The translations under genes and the position numbers were made by a program. Below the pieces are notes generated by a model. It made no database searches and was not told where the DNA came from. It was given only the letters and a program-made list of their open reading frames with translations. Below are positions 62,301-64,000 of a stretch of 64,000 nt of DNA, piece by piece. Numbering within the stretch: the first letter of the stretch is position 1; each line of letters begins with the position of its first letter. The stretch comes from Lachnospiraceae bacterium (GTDB taxonomy: Bacteria; Bacillota; Clostridia; Lachnospirales; Lachnospiraceae): contig JAFXXN010000179.1 of the NCBI GenBank assembly GCA_017542245.1, positions 81,592-145,591 of the forward strand, given 5' to 3'.

Positions 62301-63808
62301 CATCAAATGCAGCAACACTTACAGTAAAGAAAGTAGAAATACCTACCGGACCTTCAATCTCAGGTCAGCCTGCTGATGTAACAGCTGAAGAAGGAAGCAA
62401 TGTTAAATTCACTGTAACTGCAAGCGGTGAAGGCCTTAAGTACCAGTGGCAGACAAGTAAGGACGGAGGAAAATCTTGGGTTAACTCTGGAATGACCGGA
62501 TATAGTACATCAACACTTACTGTAAATGCTATACTTGACAGAAATGGTTATAAGTTTAGATGTATAGTAACGGATAAAAACAATAAGACCGCAACATCAA
62601 ATGTAGCAACACTTACAGTTAAGAAACCAGCAACACCTACCGGACCTTCTATTTCAGGCCAGCCTGCAGATGTAACAGCTGAAGAAGGCAGTACTGTTAA
62701 ATTCACTGTAACAGCAAGTGGCGAAGGTCTTAAGTACCAATGGCAAACCAGTAAAGACAGCGGAAAGACCTGGGTTAATTCCGGAATGACCGGATACAGC
62801 ACATCAACTCTTACCGTAAATGCTATAATTGACAGAAATGGCTATAAGTTTAGATGTGTAGTAACAGATAAAAACAATAAGACAGTAACATCAAATGCAG
62901 CAACACTTACAGTAAAGAAAGCAGAAACACCTACCGGTCCTTCAATTTCAGGACAACCTGCAGACGTAACAACTGAAGAAAACGCAACAGTTAAATTCAG
63001 TGTAACAGCTTCAGGTGAAGGCCTTAAATACCAGTGGCAGACTAGTAAAGACAGCGGAAAGACCTGGGTTAATTCCGGAATGACCGGAAACAAGACAAAT
63101 ACACTTACAGTAAATGCGATTATTGATCGTAACGGTTATAAGTTCAGATGTGTAGTAACAGATAAAAACAATAAGACCGCAACATCAAATGCAGCAACCC
63201 TTACTGTTAAGAAAGCAGAAACACCTACCGGTCCTTCGATTTCAGACCAGCCTGCAGACGTAACAGCTGAAGAAGGCAGTTCTGTTAAATTCACGGTAAC
63301 AGCAAGCGGTGAAGGGCTTAAGTACCAGTGGCAGACCAGTAAGGACGGTGGAAAGACTTATGTAAACTCCAGTATGACAGGCTACAAAACAAATACACTT
63401 ACAGTAAATGCGATTATAGATCGTAACGGCTATAAGTTTAGATGTGTAGTAACCGATAAGTCAGGAAAGAGCATAACATCAAATGCAGCAACACTTACTG
63501 TTAAGAAAATAATAATACCTACAGAGGGATTAACTATAACAAGTCATCCTTCAAACGTATCAACCGTATCCGGCAAAACAGTATCATTCAGCATCCAGGC
63601 AACCGGAAATGGACTTACCTACCAGTGGCAGACCAGTAAGGACGGTGGAAAGACATGGGTAAATTCAGGATTAAGCGGAAATAAATCTCAGTACCTCTTT
63701 GTATATGCTACAATAGAGCGTGCCGGCTATAAATTCAGATGCGTAGTCTTCGACAAAGACGGAAACACATTAACATCCAACTACGCAACCCTGATAGTAG
63801 TGGAGTAA
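56369..63808 (+). CDS. Giant modular secreted protein (InlB-type, beta-helix, MBG and Ig-like repeats)
   Basis: 2479 residues, exported (signal peptide ~1-35). Order: unknown beta domain (~45-255); InlB-type repeat (~258-330, GYEFAGWTGTG); divergent InlB B repeat (~333-410, GYKFVSWNVKD); unknown region (~415-610) and a second divergent InlB repeat (~611-690); helical linker (~790-830); beta-helix-like Gly-rich segment (~850-1030, GGGIYNNGTFNM); MBG-type domains (~1155-1400); four 83-residue Cys-containing repeats (60941-61936); six Ig-like repeats of ~98 residues (62069-63808; YQWQTSKDGGKTW). No LPXTG, SLH or choline-binding motif at the C-terminus (ends TSNYATLIVVE). Probable adhesin or matrix protein. 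Start after GGAAGGAG. Confidence 0.9.
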   Translation: MRTKKHLVKNIVTFVMAIALVIGMIPVMPGSIKAQAYSESGFLWNGVDGSAFVNTDLDDDSIGSCWYVITDNEDGGKSKVVFNQADPYGDGSTINDEDIYKYSGISGTAILDKGTLGINPFVYICFDIYGKDEKGRPIPAPVDIPNYWAGLSISYMCDCDATLELGLGDAKDAQIGYANPYVNLKANANGLVEDFEWKKFGQPGWAGANQIISSEEAVESLATVKIKIQAPTSNGGTFHFMIDRIGTLGSVKYTAVLEDQGYIITYEGVDGASFENSNPDRYTIKDSITLNNPSKEGYEFAGWTGTGLDAATTSVTIPEKSTGNRVYTANWTPIDYDITKSAEHGTFTVKKGDTEVTKANYNDILTLTATPDTGYKFVSWNVKDKDNNDITVTDNTFTMPAGDVNITAEFGHNYSLSDLDYGIELEVGDTIQNDEAFAFYYDKDDGDHKGYCKSFTITDYGLDFIDLNGERNQYPFPEGSKWFCFKHPYETLNGNPILRVWQEDTSIILRELDPDQLSNDGEWLRLDDVPFIDNIGFEQGVIQAISNRKENEQIKFLHSYEYNSENDRYLFDIISFKDSGIDLDIIDIFVSEIKEDYENGIKYLYPVRKTYKISKNTPDNGSFDVLFEGRESSEACPGDIVTINIEPNYGYELDSISVKCGSENVDLSETDTGYTFTMPEGDVNISAEFKAKGYIVTFKVEDGSWEDGSADDIVILLDLDKHYLTADQIPSVGENPRYHYKEGAWDTEPTTGVYIDENRIFTYTYKYKEEYEIVSDTISELPDAQNVSFSDKKAIENAGKAYNALSEEEKGQISEDLRNKLADVEAAFLALVEASKANPEIVNTWAELKTAMANGGAIKLGADITDTNSADGSHLVVESGNYVILDLNGHTIDRALTADNNLMKGYVIYISNNSTLDIYDTQTEGKITGGYSNGEKGGGIYSKGTLNMYGGTITGNTSVVNYSYCGGGIYNNGTFNMFDGTITGNNASGEGNGGGIYNDGTFNMYGGIISDNHAVRQGNDLYTWNNRFVMTGGTIGDVDNSEYYFRFVLSFDKNGGTGSMTEQYIMQSNTFAPFTWLKECKFEAPAGKKFIGWSFTENGAVVFSEKERVKIDYDDVESQYVIVKVTEDGTAVGEGIGIEKQSTTTLYAIYADKKTLEPAIVISDWIYGDAPVAPSVKDNLGNGAVTYTYSSDGVNFSEEVPFNAGNYTVKATIAETENYKSAEVTKEFSIKQRPITITAGSAEKVYDGSALTYSEYTASENGLADGEMITSLTVNGSRTDVGSEENVPSAAVIKNSSNKDVTSNYDITYAKGTLTVTKNTVNNVTVAIQNWTYGETAKAPTSTADFGTATYSYKLKSAEDTAFTSDVPTLAGEYTVRAYVAGTANYAAGEARADFKILQSSAVPGKPQDVPTSEMSVGYSVKKVSDISLSGNWVWDDNDKNTALVVGTIVSAKAVYVGSDAENYTEASKTVTVSITRLACTHEGCETEIKDAKAATCTEAGYTGDTYCKTCGSKILSGTVINPLGHTYGTATYEWSADNKTCTATKVCTREGCTDSTTGHKVTETVNTTSSVTTQPTCEEKGVRTYTATFTKAGFTTQTKTEDIDPTGHEYGTATYTWSADNKTCTATKVCTHTGCSDSLAGHKVTETVNTTSTVTTQPTCEEKGVRTYTAEFTTEGFAKQTKTVDIDPTGHAYGTATYTWSADNKTCTATKVCTHTGCSDSLAGHKITETVNTTSSITTQPTCEEKGVRTYTAEFTTKGFATQTKTEDIDPTGHSYGAATYTWGADNKTCTATKVCTHTGCSESLAGHKVTETVNTTSAVTTAPTCEGKGVRTYTATFTKEGFATQTKTEDIDPTGHRWNDGEITKPATPAEDGIKTYTCLVCHATKTETIPATGVEITGQPADATVDEGSTVKFSVTAVGAGLKYQWQTSKDGGNTWTNSGMSGYNTATLTVNAIIDRNGYKFRCIVTDKFNKTATSNAATLTVKKVEIPTGPSISGQPADVTAEEGSNVKFTVTASGEGLKYQWQTSKDGGKSWVNSGMTGYSTSTLTVNAILDRNGYKFRCIVTDKNNKTATSNVATLTVKKPATPTGPSISGQPADVTAEEGSTVKFTVTASGEGLKYQWQTSKDSGKTWVNSGMTGYSTSTLTVNAIIDRNGYKFRCVVTDKNNKTVTSNAATLTVKKAETPTGPSISGQPADVTTEENATVKFSVTASGEGLKYQWQTSKDSGKTWVNSGMTGNKTNTLTVNAIIDRNGYKFRCVVTDKNNKTATSNAATLTVKKAETPTGPSISDQPADVTAEEGSSVKFTVTASGEGLKYQWQTSKDGGKTYVNSSMTGYKTNTLTVNAIIDRNGYKFRCVVTDKSGKSITSNAATLTVKKIIIPTEGLTITSHPSNVSTVSGKTVSFSIQATGNGLTYQWQTSKDGGKTWVNSGLSGNKSQYLFVYATIERAGYKFRCVVFDKDGNTLTSNYATLIVVE
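60941..61936 (+). repeat. Four tandem 249-bp coding repeats
   Basis: Units begin at 60941, 61190, 61439 and 61688, spaced by exactly 249 bp (83 codons). Each carries SADNKTCTATKVC, HKVTETVNTTS and TCEEKGVRTYTA or close variants, with four Cys per unit. Units 2 and 3 are the most alike, suggesting recent unit duplication. Confidence 0.9.
62069..63808 (+). repeat. Six tandem ~294-bp Ig-like coding repeats
   Basis: Conserved QPAD (SHPSN in the last) points lie at 62069, 62363, 62657, 62951, 63245 and about 63542: four steps of exactly 294 bp and a last of 297. Each unit has LKYQWQTSKDGGKTW and NGYKFRC. The final unit is the most divergent. Confidence 0.9.
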
Positions 63809-63820
63809 AACTCTGAAAAA

Positions 63821-63860
63821 AGGCTTCCCCTTGAGGGGATTAGGAGACAGGGGACGGTTC
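63821..63860. repeat. Fragments of repeat families A and B after the giant gene
   Basis: GGCTTCCCCTTGAGGGGATTA (63822-63842; family A start) runs into AGGGGACGGTTCGAGACC (63849-63866; family B core), 13 nt after the stop of the giant gene. Confidence 0.65.
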
Positions 63861-63885
63861 GAGACCACTGAAAAAGTAGGGGTTT

Positions 63886-64000
63886 TTATGCTGCTTTTTC
63901 CTGGTCTGTGGTCATCCCTCTGTCTGAAGTAATCTTATATAAATATTTCGTGTTTATAAACTGTTTTTTCGACGTGTTTTTACTATCTGAAGAGGATACC
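63886..64000 (-). CDS. C-terminal end of a leftward gene, probably in a mobile element
   Basis: The minus strand is open from the window edge to a TAA at 63886: 37 codons, ending KITSDRGMTTDQEKAA. The gene starts outside the window. The adjacent GGGGACGGTTC sequence and the position at a repeat boundary suggest the end of an insertion element, but I see no transposase motif in this short stretch. Confidence 0.4.
   Translation of the reverse strand, partial: VSSSDSKNTSKKQFINTKYLYKITSDRGMTTDQEKAA

Noticed and set aside
60941-63808. Regular tandem repeats that at first sight might be a CRISPR array or satellite
   Set aside because: Units are 249 and ~294 bp, in frame and without unique spacers; they encode protein domains of the giant gene.

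Overview
The window reads as chromosome of an anaerobic, low-to-moderate GC gut or rumen Firmicute, most likely a Lachnospiraceae (Butyrivibrio/Roseburia-like) species. Pointers are a single-chain pyruvate:ferredoxin oxidoreductase, a four-subunit VorDBAC-type 2-oxoacid:ferredoxin oxidoreductase, lipoproteins with Thr/Pro/Glu linkers, a C11 (clostripain) protease, a very large Ig-repeat surface protein, strong GGAGG ribosome sites and TTGACA/TATAAT promoters, many with an extended -10. No rRNA, tRNA or CRISPR array was seen.

Layout. 1-5.2 kb: a truncated exported protein (minus strand), PFOR (nifJ) and DAHP synthase. 5.3-18.9 kb: a large glycan-uptake cluster with a 1007-residue membrane-anchored solute-binding protein carrying two carbohydrate-binding-like domains, two permeases, a beta-propeller/TPR membrane protein, a Yip1 protein, a membrane-anchored TIM-barrel-like protein (probably DUF5696), two more permeases and a second, lipoprotein, binding protein. 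There is no ATPase gene, so a shared MsmX-type ATPase is presumed. 19.0-24.4 kb: cytoplasmic GH43 beta-xylosidase-like enzyme, two tandem paralogues of an unrecognised conserved-Cys family, and oligoendopeptidase F. 24.6-33.4 kb: metA, rluF-like pseudouridine synthase, a divergent NAD-dependent DNA ligase, tldD/tldE, free-Met-R-sulfoxide reductase and azlC/azlD. 33.6-41.5 kb: ilvE, then an apparent operon of SGNH esterase, small helical protein, DUF523, P-loop kinase-like protein, GH3 glycosidase and, overlapping GH3 by 4 bp, a free-standing reverse transcriptase. 41.8-48 kb: an unrecognised protein, a structured probable ncRNA, a lipoprotein, and a hybrid histidine kinase coupled to a membrane-anchored propeller-like protein. 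48.4-56.1 kb: ParA/MinD-like ATPase, C11 protease lipoprotein, vorDBAC and a soluble PAS-PAS chemoreceptor. 56.4-63.8 kb: a 2479-residue modular secreted protein. The right edge looks like the end of a mobile element.

How it fits together: the 5-20 kb cluster plus the SGNH esterase and GH3 enzyme suggest import of (acetylated) xylan- or glucan-type oligosaccharides and cytoplasmic cleavage to sugars, with PFOR and Vor feeding reduced ferredoxin to fermentation. The substrate is an inference.

The strongest candidates for something undescribed are (i) the reverse transcriptase translationally coupled to a GH3 glycosidase, with none of the usual retron, DGR or group II intron partners in view; (ii) the double-transporter cluster with its propeller-TPR, Yip1 and TIM-barrel-like membrane proteins; (iii) a structured RNA at 42.5-42.7 kb; and (iv) two families of short interspersed palindromic repeats that sit just after stop codons through the window.
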